Shown here in pieces: positions 1 through 8,311 of a DNA stretch of 64,000 bases. Numbering within the stretch: the stretch's first letter is position 1; each line of letters begins with the position of its first letter. Under the pieces are notes generated by a model. That model made no database searches. It was given only the letters and a program-made list of their open reading frames with translations, and had not been told where the DNA came from. The position numbers were made by a program, and so were the translations under genes. Origin of the DNA: Arenibacter arenosicollis (GTDB lineage: Bacteria; Bacteroidota; Bacteroidia; Flavobacteriales; Flavobacteriaceae); contig NZ_JACLHY010000002.1 of assembly GCF_014397245.1 (NCBI RefSeq), positions 186,001 through 250,000 of the forward strand, in the 5' to 3' direction.

Positions 1-52
1 TTTCCAGGCGACCTATCTACATCCAATGTAAAAGTACAATGCATTTAACAAA

Positions 53-78
53 AAAACCACGCCATTAGGCGTGGTTTT
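53..78 (-). terminator. Intrinsic terminator of the aromatic operon
   Basis: An 11-bp perfect stem (AAAACCACGCC / GGCGTGGTTTT) with a 4-nt loop is followed on the minus strand by a run of seven T. It lies just past the stop codon of the DAHP synthase gene, the last gene of the pheA operon. Confidence 0.85.
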
Positions 79-100
79 AACGGTCAACCAATAAAATAGT

Positions 101-1183
101 TTATGAGTTTATTATTTTCTCTTGGTGATTAATGGATTCTTGGTGAATTGCCTTAAACATTTTTAAAACAAATTCCTCACTTAAACCCTTAGCTTCACCT
201 TCCAAAATCATATTACCCAAAATAGCATTCCAGCGATTGCTTTGCAATACGGCAACGTTTTTCTGCTTTTTTAGGGCACCAATGGCATCGGATATTTTCA
301 TTCTCTTCCCGAGCATTTCGATTAACTGGCTATCAAGAACATCTATTTGCGCTCTTAGGTTACTAAGTTCAGCATTATACCCTGCCTCTGTATCAGATTC
401 TTTTCTAATTTTCAAATCTCTCATAATCTGGATCAATTTGGCTGGAGTTACCTGTTGGGCAGCATCACTCCACGCATTGTCCGGATCAAAATGAGTCTCA
501 ATCATTAAACCATCAAAATTAAGATCCAAGGCGGTTTGGGAAACATCAAAAATCATTTCCCTATTTCCTGTAATGTGCGAAGGATCATTAATTAAAGGTA
601 AATCCGGAAATTTATTTTGAAATTCAATGGCCAATTGCCATTCAGGGATGTTCCTATATTTTGTTTTTTCATATGTAGAGAAACCTCTATGTATGGCACC
701 TAGATTTTTTATTCCAGCAGTATACAATCTTTCAATTCCACCAAGCCATAAAGCTAAATCGGGATTTACAGGATTCTTTACCAAAACAATCTTATCTGTT
801 CCCTCTAGAGCATCTGCAATTTCTTGCATAATAAATGGACTAACCGTTGAACGGGCACCGATCCACAATAAATCTACGTCATGTTCCAATGCCAACTTTA
901 CGTGAGCAGCATTAGCTACCTCAGTACAGGTTTTCATGCCGGTTTCCGCCTTAACTTTTTGCAACCACTTTAAACCTAAAGCTCCCACTCCTTCAAACAT
1001 TCCAGGACGTGTTCTTGGTTTCCAGATACCAGCACGATAGTAATTTACATCGGTATCTTTTAACTCATTGGCAATTCGAAGCACTTGCTCCTCTGTTTCC
1101 GCACTACAGGGCCCGGCAATTACTAACGGATGGTCCAATTTCATATCGTCCAACCATGTTCTCATTTGTTTTGAATTTTCCAT
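101..1183 (-). CDS. Bifunctional DAHP synthase / chorismate mutase (type II)
   Basis: 360 aa. The N-terminal two thirds (about residues 15-255) is a class I 3-deoxy-7-phosphoheptulonate synthase of the short KDO8P-synthase-like type: it shows GPCSAETEEQV, WKPRTRPGMFEG and DPSHITGNREM. Residues about 268-355 are an AroQ-type chorismate mutase (LRAQIDVLDSQLIEML, KRMKISDAIGALKK). It condenses PEP with erythrose 4-phosphate at the head of the shikimate pathway and also makes prephenate at the branch to Phe and Tyr; the fused mutase usually serves as an allosteric sensor in this family. It is the last gene of the pheA-aminotransferase-tyrA operon, 9 bp after tyrA, and is followed by a terminator. 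The fusion is typical of Bacteroidota. Confidence in function is high; no feedback ligand can be read from the sequence. Confidence 0.95.
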   Translation of the reverse strand: MENSKQMRTWLDDMKLDHPLVIAGPCSAETEEQVLRIANELKDTDVNYYRAGIWKPRTRPGMFEGVGALGLKWLQKVKAETGMKTCTEVANAAHVKLALEHDVDLLWIGARSTVSPFIMQEIADALEGTDKIVLVKNPVNPDLALWLGGIERLYTAGIKNLGAIHRGFSTYEKTKYRNIPEWQLAIEFQNKFPDLPLINDPSHITGNREMIFDVSQTALDLNFDGLMIETHFDPDNAWSDAAQQVTPAKLIQIMRDLKIRKESDTEAGYNAELSNLRAQIDVLDSQLIEMLGKRMKISDAIGALKKQKNVAVLQSNRWNAILGNMILEGEAKGLSEEFVLKMFKAIHQESINHQEKIINS

Positions 1184-1192
1184 TTCTATACT

Positions 1193-2053
1193 CTATTTTT
1201 TGTTAAGTGGTATTCCGTTTAATATTTCCTTTATTTTATTTGTACTGTTCATTTCATTAAATATGCCTTCATAATCATCGGCAATCAACATTGCTTTAAA
1301 CTCTTTCAAATTTTGAATATATTCTCCCAAAGTTTCAACTACATTTTCCTTGTTTTGTTTAAAAATCGGGGTCCACATAGCTGGTGAACTTTTGGCCAAC
1401 CTCACAGTGCTTTCAAAACCACTTCCGGCCATGTCAAAAATATCACGTTCATTCCTCTCTTTCTCAATAACGGTCTTTCCCAACATAAAAGAGCTAATAT
1501 GTGACAAATGTGAAACATAAGCAATATGTTTATCATGTGCCTCCGGATTCATATAACGTATCCGCATACCCAATTGTTGAAAAAGCTCCAGTGCCCTTTC
1601 CTGTAATTTAAAGGCCGTTTTCTCTATTTCACATATGATATTCGTCTTCCCCATAAACAATCCTTCTATGGCCGCAGAAGGTCCGGAAAACTCGGTTCCT
1701 GCAATCGGGTGACAAGCCAAAAAATTTCTTCTTTTAGGATGATTCTCCACAACTTTACAGATCAAGGACTTCGTGGATCCCGCATCCAGCACTATGGCAT
1801 CATCATTTACAGCATCCAATATTTTGGGCAATTCCAGAACCATAACATCCACCGGAATACTCACGATTACAAAATCGGCCAAATGAAGTTGACCATAGTC
1901 CGATTTTTCATCGATCAAAGATAATGACAAGGCCTCATCCAAGTGACATTCATTGGCATCTATTCCGTAAATTTTGGAGTCCGGCCGGTTGCGCTTAATA
2001 TCCTTGGCTAAAGACCCTCCAATTAAACCGATACCGATTACAAATACATTCAT
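1193..2053 (-). CDS. tyrA: Prephenate dehydrogenase
   Basis: 286 aa, cytoplasmic. The N-terminal Rossmann motif GIGLIGGSLA binds NAD(P), and HPIAGTEFSGP near residues 115-125 is the prephenate-binding signature. The helical C-terminal dimerisation domain follows (MAGSGFESTVRLAKSSP). It oxidatively decarboxylates prephenate to 4-hydroxyphenylpyruvate for tyrosine synthesis. No ACT domain is present, so control probably rests on the operon attenuator and the fused chorismate mutase downstream. It sits between the aminotransferase gene, with a gap of about 110 bp, and the DAHP synthase gene. Confidence 0.95.
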   Translation of the reverse strand: MNVFVIGIGLIGGSLAKDIKRNRPDSKIYGIDANECHLDEALSLSLIDEKSDYGQLHLADFVIVSIPVDVMVLELPKILDAVNDDAIVLDAGSTKSLICKVVENHPKRRNFLACHPIAGTEFSGPSAAIEGLFMGKTNIICEIEKTAFKLQERALELFQQLGMRIRYMNPEAHDKHIAYVSHLSHISSFMLGKTVIEKERNERDIFDMAGSGFESTVRLAKSSPAMWTPIFKQNKENVVETLGEYIQNLKEFKAMLIADDYEGIFNEMNSTNKIKEILNGIPLNKK

Positions 2054-2162
2054 CTTTTATTATTATCAGAAAAAAAATGTTAGAAAAAAGACAGAGAATT
2101 ACTCTCAGATACTTTATATTTTCTTCTGTCTTCTCTTTTCTTAATTCTTTCTTATCTACTTT

Positions 2163-3305
2163 TTAAAACCTACCTATTGCTTCCTTAATCTTATCGGCCG
2201 TAACACATAAGGAGAATCGAATATATCCCTCTCCATTTGAACCAAAAATTGTCCCAGGGGTAATAAAAATGTTCTTATCATAAAGGACGGCGTCAATAAA
2301 CTTTTCCGAAGACGAAATCCCAGCCGGTAATTTAGCCCACACGAACATCCCTACTGAATTTCTATCATAGGTACATTTCAACTTATCGGCCAATGCGAAC
2401 ATTAATTCTCTCCTTTCATTATATACCCTATTCAAATCACTAAACCATGATTCACTACTGTTTAAGGCAGCTATGGCCCCTTTTTGAATACCGTAGAACA
2501 TTCCGGAATCCATATTACTTTTCACCTTTAGAACAGCATTAATATGTTCACTATTACCGAAAACCATCCCCACACGCCAGCCTGCCATATTAAAGGTTTT
2601 GCTCAATGAATTTAACTCTAAAGCCACGTCCATTGCACCCTCTATCTCCAAAATACTTATTGGATGTTGGTTCAACACAAAACTATAAGGGTTATCATTC
2701 ACCAATAATATATCGTTTTCCTTGGCGAAAGCAACAAGCTTCGTTAATTGTTCTCTACTTGCCGTCGCCCCTGTGGGCATATGTGGATAACTGGTCCACA
2801 TTATTTTCACTTTAGCAAGGTCTTGGTACCTCAATGCTTCCAAATCTGGAAACCAACCGTTATTATTGGTCAAGTCATAGTACCTTGGTACCGCCCCTAC
2901 CAAATTGGTAACCGATGTATATGTTGGATATCCCGGATTAGGAATCAACACTTCATCTCCTGGATTTAAAAAGGCCAAGCTAATATGCATTATTCCCTCT
3001 TTAGACCCCATCAACGGTAATACCTCAGTCTGAGGATTTACACTTACACCAAATTTATTCTTATAAAATGATGTAAACGATTCCCTTAGTTCGGGCAATC
3101 CTTGATAACTTTGATATTGATGCGCTCCATCATGGCTCAGAGCATCTTTCACTGCATTCTGAACCTCTATGGATGGTTCCAAATCAGGGCTTCCGATACC
3201 CATATTTATTATAGGTCTACCTTCGGCCATTAACCCCCTTACTTCTCTAAGTTTTTTAGAAAAGTAGTATTCTTCAACTGTATTTAATCTATTTGCCCCA
3301 ATCAT
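2163..3305 (-). CDS. Class I/II PLP aminotransferase, probably aromatic/prephenate
   Basis: 380 aa fold-type I PLP enzyme. The Schiff-base lysine is K236 in SLSKTFNMAGWRVG; the cofactor-binding NDNPY (about 204-208) and a C-terminal substrate arginine region (YIRFSL) are visible. The usual NPTGA loop reads HMPTGA, with Met in place of the canonical Asn. Its start codon overlaps the pheA stop by 4 bp (ATGA), so the two are translationally coupled. The operon context points to transamination of phenylpyruvate and 4-hydroxyphenylpyruvate; prephenate itself, or LL-diaminopimelate-like substrates, cannot be excluded. The family is certain, the substrate inferred. Confidence 0.85.
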   Translation of the reverse strand: MIGANRLNTVEEYYFSKKLREVRGLMAEGRPIINMGIGSPDLEPSIEVQNAVKDALSHDGAHQYQSYQGLPELRESFTSFYKNKFGVSVNPQTEVLPLMGSKEGIMHISLAFLNPGDEVLIPNPGYPTYTSVTNLVGAVPRYYDLTNNNGWFPDLEALRYQDLAKVKIMWTSYPHMPTGATASREQLTKLVAFAKENDILLVNDNPYSFVLNQHPISILEIEGAMDVALELNSLSKTFNMAGWRVGMVFGNSEHINAVLKVKSNMDSGMFYGIQKGAIAALNSSESWFSDLNRVYNERRELMFALADKLKCTYDRNSVGMFVWAKLPAGISSSEKFIDAVLYDKNIFITPGTIFGSNGEGYIRFSLCVTADKIKEAIGRF

Positions 3306-4132
3306 AATATTCTGGCATTTTTATATTCTCCCAATACTTTAAATTCTTCCGCCATAATTTCCAACAAGGCTTTTGCTTTGGAAAAATTTTTAAACTTTTC
3401 AAAGGTAACATCTACGAAAAAAGAATACTTCCATGGCGTTTCTATTACCGGTAAAGACTGTATCTTGGTTAGATTCAGATTACAATCGCTCATAACGTTC
3501 AAAATTGCAGCAAGACTTCCTCGTTTATGGTCAGTGATAAAACGCACAGATGCCTTATTAATTTCATTCTCCGGCAAAGCTTTATTCTGGGTCTTCACTA
3601 TTATAAACCTAGTGGAATTATCCTTTATCGTCTGAATTTCCGAATGTATAATCTCCAAGTCGTACAATTCCGCCGCAACTTTTGGCGCAATTGCTGCTAT
3701 TCCCCTTAACTGATTTTCCTGAATTCTTTTTGCCGTCTCCGCCGTATCTACATCCTCCACCAGTTTAATGTGCTTATAATTTTTAAAAAACTCATGGCAT
3801 TGTAGCAGGGCCATGGGATGCGATCTAACCTCTTGTATATCCTCTATCGTCTGACCCTTTAAAACCATTAGGTTATGATGAATATTTAAATACTGCTCAC
3901 CAATAATATGAAGGTTTTTGTGGAACACCAATGCATAATTGGGAATAATGGACCCCGCAATGGAATTCTCAATGGCCATTACCCCTTTATCCGCAGTTTT
4001 ATTTATCAGATGATCCACCAAACTATCAAAGGACGAACATTCAACGAATGTAACATCATCGCCAAAATAATCCTTAGCCACCTGATGGTGGTTAGAACCT
4101 TTTATACCCTGTATTGCAATTTTTAACTTCAC
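3302..4132 (-). CDS. pheA: Prephenate dehydratase with ACT domain
   Basis: 276 aa. Residues about 1-180 form the prephenate dehydratase domain: MAIENSIAGSI in the first lobe and the terminal STRFIIV motif with the catalytic Thr-Arg. Residues about 190-276 form a Phe-binding ACT domain (HKRGSLAAILNVM; the ESRP-type motif reads QSLP). It converts prephenate to phenylpyruvate. It is the first structural gene of the aromatic operon. An ATT-rich 86-nt spacer separates its ATG from an intrinsic terminator, which in turn follows a Phe-rich leader ORF, so transcription into pheA is probably attenuated according to charged tRNA-Phe. Confidence 0.95.
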   Translation of the reverse strand: MKLKIAIQGIKGSNHHQVAKDYFGDDVTFVECSSFDSLVDHLINKTADKGVMAIENSIAGSIIPNYALVFHKNLHIIGEQYLNIHHNLMVLKGQTIEDIQEVRSHPMALLQCHEFFKNYKHIKLVEDVDTAETAKRIQENQLRGIAAIAPKVAAELYDLEIIHSEIQTIKDNSTRFIIVKTQNKALPENEINKASVRFITDHKRGSLAAILNVMSDCNLNLTKIQSLPVIETPWKYSFFVDVTFEKFKNFSKAKALLEIMAEEFKVLGEYKNARIL

Positions 4133-4217
4133 CTTATTACAATTTAATTGCCTGTCTATTAAAGCCTTTCAGCTTTACTACATTTGGATTTTACCATTTA
4201 TTTTGAAAGTTATATCC

Positions 4218-4250
4218 AAAAAAAAAGTCCTGGTTTTCACAGGACTTTTA
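4218..4250 (-). terminator. Leader terminator (attenuator) of the pheA operon
   Basis: A 10-bp perfect stem (AAAAGTCCTG / CAGGACTTTT) with a 7-nt loop is followed on the minus strand by nine T. It lies between the leader ORF and pheA, so it would stop transcription before the operon. A segment of the leader ORF, GGGACT (complement of 4280-4285), can pair with AGTCCT in the 5' arm (complement of 4241-4246) and compete with the terminator, the layout expected of an antiterminator. The terminator is seen directly; the switch is inferred. Confidence 0.85.
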
Positions 4251-4272
4251 TCTATATATACTTTAAAATATG

Positions 4273-4344
4273 CTAGAACAGTCCCCTTCCTCCCTTAAAA
4301 AAGAAGTAAAAATAAAAACCGTTCCAGAAATATTGCTTTGTCAT
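4273..4344 (-). CDS. Phe/Tyr/Trp-rich leader peptide of the pheA operon
   Basis: A 23-codon ORF, ATG to TAG, on the minus strand. Eleven of 23 residues are aromatic: Phe at 6, 10, 12, 14, 15, 16 and 23, Tyr at 5, 11 and 13, Trp at 7. The densest run is residues 10-16 (FYFYFFF). The stop lies 23 nt before the attenuator terminator. This is the arrangement of classical ribosome-mediated attenuation as in enterobacterial pheA: stalling at the aromatic codons when charged tRNA is scarce would favour an antiterminator. No Shine-Dalgarno is seen, as usual in this phylum. A weak promoter-like pair (TTG-N19-TAAATATA) lies upstream. Too short for routine gene callers. Confidence 0.85.
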   Translation of the reverse strand: MTKQYFWNGFYFYFFFKGGRGLF

Positions 4345-4607
4345 TTTTCTTGTAAAACTGCGGCTAAAGTAATAATTATATTTATAAATCATTCCCTAAG
4401 CTACAATTTTTTTATTTAATTTATTATATTTTAAAAAAAATGTGAATTCCGTCCCTAAATTGGCTCAATTTTACGAATTATCAAGTATAAATAAATACAC
4501 CCAGCTTTACAGAAAACAACTATCCAACATTGACCTTCAATATTTTATCAAGAATAAATAAAACTAGATTTCACTAATTTGCATTATTTTTGATAAAAAG
4601 TAAACGC

Positions 4608-5501
4608 ATGTCCATCCTAGTAAAAAACATCACCAAATCCTTTGGTAAACAAATAGCATTGAACAAGGTTTCCTTTACTATTGAAAAGGGAGAAATTGTC
4701 GGCTTTTTAGGACCCAATGGCGCTGGGAAATCCACCATGATGAAAATTTTGACCACTTACCACACCCCGGATGAAGGACAGGCAGCAGTAAATTCATTTG
4801 ACGTACAAAAAGATAAGCAGAGCGTTCAAAAAAGTATTGGTTATCTCCCTGAACACAATCCTTTGTATCTGGACATGTATGTGAAGGAATATCTTGGATT
4901 TAATGCCGACGTATATAAAGTTGACAAGGATATGATCAATACGGTAATTGCCCAAACAGGCCTTACCCCCGAAGCCAACAAAAAGATTGGACAGCTTTCC
5001 AAAGGTTATCGGCAGAGGGTAGGACTAGCCGCCGCACTTTTGCACGACCCAGAGGTTTTGATTTTGGATGAACCAACAACGGGTTTAGACCCCAATCAAT
5101 TGTTGGAAATTAGAAAATTGATCCGGGAAATTGGAAAAGAAAAGACTATTCTACTTTCCACGCACATCATGAAAGAGGTAGAAGCCGTTTGTGACAGGGT
5201 ACTGATAATGAACAAAGGAACCTTGGTAGCAGATAAAAAACTTTCGGAATTAAGGGACGGACAGGACCAGATATTGGTGGTTGAATTCGATTTTAGAGTG
5301 GAAGAAGCATTTCTGAATAAATTGCCCAATGTGACCGCGGTTAAAAATATAGGTGGTTTTGTTTACGAGATTACCTTTAACACTACCAAGGATATGCGCC
5401 CTGTGGTATTCGACTTTGCCCATGATAATCAGTTAAAGACACTTCAATTAAGTAGGAAAAACAAAAATCTGGAGAGCCTATTTACAGAGATGACCGTTTA
5501 A
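4608..5501 (+). CDS. gldA: Gliding motility ABC transporter ATPase GldA
   Basis: 297 aa from the ATG. An in-frame TTG 18 nt upstream is possible, but the protein starts MSILVKNITKSFG like other GldA proteins. Walker A is GPNGAGKST at residues 35-43; the signature is LSKGYRQR, with Walker B LILDEPTTGLDP and the H-loop STHIMKEVEA. The C-terminal GldA-specific tail is complete (NLESLFTEMTV). In Flavobacterium johnsoniae GldA works with the GldF and GldG permeases and is needed for gliding; gldFG are not in this window. It is transcribed away from the aromatic operon and converges with modC. A TATTTTTG -7-like box at 4585-4592 lies just upstream. Confidence 0.9.
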   Translation: MSILVKNITKSFGKQIALNKVSFTIEKGEIVGFLGPNGAGKSTMMKILTTYHTPDEGQAAVNSFDVQKDKQSVQKSIGYLPEHNPLYLDMYVKEYLGFNADVYKVDKDMINTVIAQTGLTPEANKKIGQLSKGYRQRVGLAAALLHDPEVLILDEPTTGLDPNQLLEIRKLIREIGKEKTILLSTHIMKEVEAVCDRVLIMNKGTLVADKKLSELRDGQDQILVVEFDFRVEEAFLNKLPNVTAVKNIGGFVYEITFNTTKDMRPVVFDFAHDNQLKTLQLSRKNKNLESLFTEMTV

Positions 5502-5536
5502 ACCAAGAAATCATTAATATCTGGCAAAACCAATTC

Positions 5537-6409
5537 CTATAATTTTTGAATTATAGGGTTAAAAGCCTTTGAAGCCACAAGAACCTGATCTCCCACCTTT
5601 AAACCATTAGCTTCAGTACGGTCCGAAACCACCTTAATAATATCATTCCCAATAAGTACAGAAATTACATAAATAACATCCTCCCTTTCTATTTTCAGGA
5701 CTTCTCCAGAGAACCTAAATTTAGCACTGGTCTTGTTAAGTCCAAAGAAATCGGCGGCCGCGCCTTTCTTGATTACCTTACCATTTTGAAGCTCAAATAC
5801 GCAATCCGATAATTTTACAATTTCCCCAATATCATGACTTACCAGTATCGTAGTGAGTTTGAATTGTTTATGGATTTGCAGAATGTACTCCTGCAATTTT
5901 ATCCGCATCTTTAAATCTAAGGCTGATAATGGTTCATCCAAAATTAAAATCTCCGGTCTTTGCACCAATGCTCTGGCCAATGCCACTCGTTGTTTTTGTC
6001 CCCCCGAAAGGGTTTCCGGTTTTCTTTGTTGCAATTCGCTGAGCTGTGCAAAATCCAACAACTCCTCAATTATAGATTTATCCTGGTTCCTTTGAAGGGC
6101 ATATTCCAAATTTTGCCTAACCGTCATATTAGGAAACAGGGCGTAGTCTTGAAATACATAACCCACCTTTCGTTGTTGTGGAACAAGATTAATATTCTTA
6201 TTGCTATCAAACCAAGTTATCCCGTCTACAGTAATAGTTCCGATATCTGGTTTCAACAAGCCACTAAGCATTCTTAAAGTAGAGGTTTTCCCGGCCCCGG
6301 ATTCCCCGAACAAGGTAACAAATTGCCCCTTTGCAATGTTCAATTCCAAATCAAGGACCATTTTTCCTCCGGTCGACTTAAGTATTTTTTTTAGGTTTAG
6401 CCGTATCAT
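5537..6409 (-). CDS. modC: Molybdate ABC transporter ATPase ModC
   Basis: 290 aa. Walker A GESGAGKT (35-42), Q-loop QDYALFP, signature LSGGQKQRVALARAL, Walker B LILDEPLSALD and the H-loop VSHD are all present. A C-terminal TOBE-like region (about 230-290) is the regulatory oxyanion-binding part of ModC. The start overlaps the modB stop by 4 bp. It is the last gene of modA-TOBE-modB-modC and powers molybdate import at the inner membrane. Tungstate is a possible alternative substrate. Confidence 0.9.
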   Translation of the reverse strand: MIRLNLKKILKSTGGKMVLDLELNIAKGQFVTLFGESGAGKTSTLRMLSGLLKPDIGTITVDGITWFDSNKNINLVPQQRKVGYVFQDYALFPNMTVRQNLEYALQRNQDKSIIEELLDFAQLSELQQRKPETLSGGQKQRVALARALVQRPEILILDEPLSALDLKMRIKLQEYILQIHKQFKLTTILVSHDIGEIVKLSDCVFELQNGKVIKKGAAADFFGLNKTSAKFRFSGEVLKIEREDVIYVISVLIGNDIIKVVSDRTEANGLKVGDQVLVASKAFNPIIQKL

Positions 6410-7077
6410 GGAACAAAGCGCTTAAAATATCCCCCATTTGCAAGATAAACCAAAAGTAGAATAATGAAGGTTATGGAAAACAATATCAATGAATAACTAT
6501 TGGCAGCGGAGTAATTCATCGCTTCTACCTCGTCATAGATGGCAATAGAGGCTACTTTGGTCTTTCCTGGCATATTACCTCCAATCATTAAAACCACGCC
6601 AAACTCACCAACCGTATGGGCAAAGGACAAGACAATGCCTGTCAAAAGCGCGGGCTTAACATTGGGCAATAATATTTTTATAAGGGTTGTCATTTTTGAT
6701 TTCCCCATGGTGTATGAAGCTTCTTTTAGTGTAGATGGCAGGGAGGAAAGCCCGGCTTGAATAGGTTGTACCATAAACGGAAGGCTATATATGACCGAAG
6801 CCACCACCAAACCGCCAAAAGAAAATATAAGTCTTATTCCCAACCATTCATTCAACCAATTCCCAAAAGCATTTTCCGGACTAAAAGCCACCAACATATA
6901 AAAACCCAATACCGTTGGTGGCAGCACCAAGGGCATGCTGACCAGAGTTTCTATCACTGGCTTTATTTTAGATTTGGTATTGGAGAGCCAATAGGCAATG
7001 GGAATTGAAACCACAAACAATATAGCCGTGGTTATTAAGGCAAGTTTAAAAGTAAGAACCAGAGGTTGCCAATCCAT
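6406..7077 (-). CDS. modB: Molybdate ABC transporter permease ModB
   Basis: 223 aa with about five hydrophobic segments. It begins MDWQPLVLTFKLA as ModB proteins do and carries the ModB signatures PLVLPPTVLGFYML and, as the coupling EAA-type loop, the GEFGVVLMIGGNMPG segment. Its ATG overlaps the stop of the TOBE gene by one base (TAATG), and its own stop overlaps modC, indicating tight translational coupling. Confidence 0.92.
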   Translation of the reverse strand: MDWQPLVLTFKLALITTAILFVVSIPIAYWLSNTKSKIKPVIETLVSMPLVLPPTVLGFYMLVAFSPENAFGNWLNEWLGIRLIFSFGGLVVASVIYSLPFMVQPIQAGLSSLPSTLKEASYTMGKSKMTTLIKILLPNVKPALLTGIVLSFAHTVGEFGVVLMIGGNMPGKTKVASIAIYDEVEAMNYSAANSYSLILFSITFIILLLVYLANGGYFKRFVP

Positions 7078-7478
7078 TATGGTGCCAGTATTATCTCGTT
7101 TAATTTAACCATAATTTTCACTTTCATTTTATCAACCAATCCCAATTGCTTTACACTTAAGCTACTTATTATGGCAACGACTTCACCAATACTGGTTTCC
7201 AAAATTAATCTACTCATTAATACGCCTATTTCGATATTGGTAATAATTCCAGGAATCTTATTCTCTATACTAACGTCCAGTTCTTTTTGCGTACTAATTG
7301 CAACCTCCATTTCCTTAAAAAGGACATTTACCTTGTTGCCCTTTATTAAATATGAGGCTGTTTGAGGCGTATCTATTACTACCGAAATTAGTTCAATTTG
7401 GTTATCTACCTCTACATAAACAATGGACATATTTCCATAAGTTTTAATATCTGTAATATGCCCAGGAAAACTATTCAT
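7077..7478 (-). CDS. Double-TOBE (Mop-like) molybdate-binding protein
   Basis: 133 aa made of two TOBE/Mop-like repeats, residues about 1-65 and 68-133. Each has the small-beta-barrel pattern GxITxI...V.V and a conserved hydrophobic core. Mop proteins bind molybdate intracellularly as oligomers. No DNA-binding domain is present, so it is not a full ModE; storage, or sensing together with ModC, is possible. Encoded inside the mod operon between modA (8-bp overlap) and modB (1-bp overlap). Placement here rather than as a ModE fusion is unusual outside Bacteroidota. Confidence 0.75.
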   Translation of the reverse strand: MNSFPGHITDIKTYGNMSIVYVEVDNQIELISVVIDTPQTASYLIKGNKVNVLFKEMEVAISTQKELDVSIENKIPGIITNIEIGVLMSRLILETSIGEVVAIISSLSVKQLGLVDKMKVKIMVKLNEIILAP

Positions 7479-8259
7479 TCACCAAATATCCAAATTCTTT
7501 TAATATCTCCATGGCATCCTTGGAAAAAAGAAAATCATAAAAGCCCTTGGCTTCATGATTATTATCCCCTTTTAGATTCACAAGCACCACACCTTGACCA
7601 ATGTTGGAATAGAGTGAAGGATCTATTAGAATCCACCTACCTTTACCTCTCATTTCCGGAGATAGTACCGTTGATAAGGCCGTGAATCCAATCTGCGCAG
7701 CTTTGGAGATAATGAATTGATCTGTCTGACCAATGCTTTCCCCAAAAACCAATTTGGGTCCTAAGGTTTCCTGCAATCCGTAGTGCTGCAAAACTTCCGT
7801 GGCAGCAACTCCGTATGGGGCAGTTTTTGGGTTTGCCAAAGCAATGTGTTCTATTTGGGAATTTGATAGCCCAGCAATTGAAACCGGCATATTCTCAATC
7901 ATTGACCAAAGCACCAATTGCCCCTTTGCATAGACCTTAGGAGAACTCATCGCCTTGCCCCCATTAAAAACCGCTTCCGGATATTTCATATTTGCCGCCA
8001 CAAAAATGTCATATGGCGCCCCTTCCAAAATTTGTGCTGTTAATTTACCCGACGAACCCACAACCAATTCAAATTCCAAACTAGATTTGTTGGCATAGAC
8101 TTTTGTCAACTCCTCCATGGCAGAAGCCATATTTGCAGCAGTGGCGACTTTAATTTTTTTAACGTGACTTTCCTGACATGCCACCAAGAAGCAAGTTAAA
8201 AAAATGAATCCCGCCCATCCTTTGACTGGTCCATTTAATATTTTCTGGCTCAAGGTCAT
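7471..8259 (-). CDS. modA: Molybdate-binding lipoprotein ModA
   Basis: 262 aa periplasmic solute-binding protein. A hydrophobic leader ends in the lipobox LVAC (C28). The mature part starts KIKVATAANM and has VVGSSGKLTAQI and APYDIFVAAN, the typical ModA oxyanion-binding loops. It captures molybdate or tungstate and delivers it to ModBC. First transport gene of the operon, 52 bp after the sulfurtransferase gene. A TAAATTTG -7-like box is present on the minus strand at 8271-8278 but has no good -33 partner. Confidence 0.9.
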   Translation of the reverse strand: MTLSQKILNGPVKGWAGFIFLTCFLVACQESHVKKIKVATAANMASAMEELTKVYANKSSLEFELVVGSSGKLTAQILEGAPYDIFVAANMKYPEAVFNGGKAMSSPKVYAKGQLVLWSMIENMPVSIAGLSNSQIEHIALANPKTAPYGVAATEVLQHYGLQETLGPKLVFGESIGQTDQFIISKAAQIGFTALSTVLSPEMRGKGRWILIDPSLYSNIGQGVVLVNLKGDNNHEAKGFYDFLFSKDAMEILKEFGYLVNE

Positions 8260-8311
8260 CTTTTGTTGGACAAATTTAACTTTCTAAAAATAGATTAGGA
8301 ATAATATGAAA

